Positions 14,874 through 14,980 of a stretch of DNA of 14,980 bases are shown here, piece by piece (position 1 is the first letter of the stretch; each line of letters opens with the position of its first letter). The translations under genes were made by a program, and so were the position numbers. Under the pieces are notes generated by a model. The model made no database searches. It was not told where the DNA came from and was given only the letters and a program-made list of their open reading frames with translations. The DNA lies in assembly GCA_903911455.1 (NCBI GenBank), contig CAIWDQ010000579.1, positions 1 through 14,980 on the forward strand. Direction: 5' to 3'. Source of the DNA: an uncultured bacterium. Lineage in GTDB: Bacteria > Bacteroidota > Bacteroidia > Bacteroidales > JACABE01.

Positions 14874-14980
14874 TAAAACTACTTTTACAGAATGGAAAAC
14901 TACTTTTGCGGTTCGTAAAACTACTTTTACAGAATGGAAAACTACTTTTGCGGTTCGTAAAACTACTTTTACAGAATGGA
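14646..14980. repeat. 21-bp tandem array 2, running off the window
   Basis: From 14730 to the window end, twelve units follow exactly 21 bp apart, at 14730, 14751, 14772, 14793, 14814, 14835, 14856, 14877, 14898, 14919, 14940 and 14961. The first three begin AGCGAG; from 14835 on they begin AACTACTTTT. The right-hand units alternate between ACAGAATGG and GCGGTTCGT endings, a 42-bp higher-order repeat. Weaker in-phase matches at 14688 (AGCAAG), 14667 (AGCATA) and perhaps 14646 suggest an older, decayed left end. The array has no indel despite the change of unit sequence. Confidence 0.9.
14821..14980 (-). CDS. Doubtful partial ORF antisense to the array, repeats of K-S-S-F-x-x-x
   Basis: On the minus strand the right part of array 2 is open for 52 codons, entering from beyond the window and ending at the TAA at 14821-14823. 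It reads as alternating seven-residue units KSSFPFC and KSSFTNR. The start is outside the window, so neither length nor ribosome-binding site can be judged. As with array 1, a 21-bp period produces such repeats automatically. The better-preserved units stay open in this direction while the plus frame meets a stop in every second unit, which slightly favours this strand. Confidence 0.25.
   Translation of the reverse strand, partial: PFCKSSFTNRKSSFPFCKSSFTNRKSSFPFCKSSFTNRKSSFPFRKSSLAEY

Noticed and set aside
14730..14980. CRISPR or guide-RNA style array, because a constant AACTACTTTT core alternates with variable 9-11 base segments
   Set aside because: The variable segments are mostly just two recurring sequences, not diverse spacers, and no associated nuclease gene is visible.

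Overview
The window looks like chromosomal DNA from an AT-rich member of the Bacteroidota, most likely near the Marinilabiliales/Bacteroidales. The reasons are the TAnnTTTG-type -7 elements, the near absence of Shine-Dalgarno sequences before the good genes, an exported protease whose signal peptide ends in 'FAQ', many-PAS hybrid kinases of the usual Bacteroidota style, and 21-bp 'heptapeptide' repeat arrays between genes. The taxonomic placement is inference.

Layout, left to right. Every confident gene is on the minus strand. (1) 102-389: a small VF530-family (DUF2132) protein followed by a hairpin. (2) 441-520: two short palindromic repeats. (3) 575-2362: an exported M28 metallopeptidase with PA and PDZ domains, with a third, larger palindromic repeat just upstream of its start. 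(4) 2486-3884: glyA (serine hydroxymethyltransferase) as a single-gene unit with a clear promoter and a strong terminator. (5) 3886-4158: an intergenic region filled by a 9-bp tandem repeat and a 21-bp tandem array. The array can be read as a small heptapeptide ORF, but its periodicity continues past the stop codon. (6) 4230-4913: a VIT1/CCC1-family metal transporter, 72 bp downstream of (7) 4986-14039: one uninterrupted 3017-codon gene for a soluble hybrid histidine kinase. By reading, it has 16 PAS domains, three GAF domains, HisKA, HATPase and a C-terminal receiver, with all phosphotransfer residues intact. (8) 14040-14980: a divergent region with the kinase promoter, about 320 bp without a supported gene, then a rightward promoter, an unusually strong ribosome-binding site, a small unrecognised ORF, and a second 21-bp array that runs off the window edge.

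How the parts relate: glyA, the peptidase and VF530 look like independent housekeeping or accessory genes. The kinase and the VIT transporter may be co-transcribed, since the gap is short and no promoter is visible in it, but a functional link is only a hypothesis. The most unusual items are the size and modularity of the kinase (including a recent-looking PAS duplication and a cysteine-clustered GAF domain) and the two 21-bp arrays of unrelated sequence with identical period. I did not find a CRISPR array, transposase, rRNA, convincing tRNA or defence operon.
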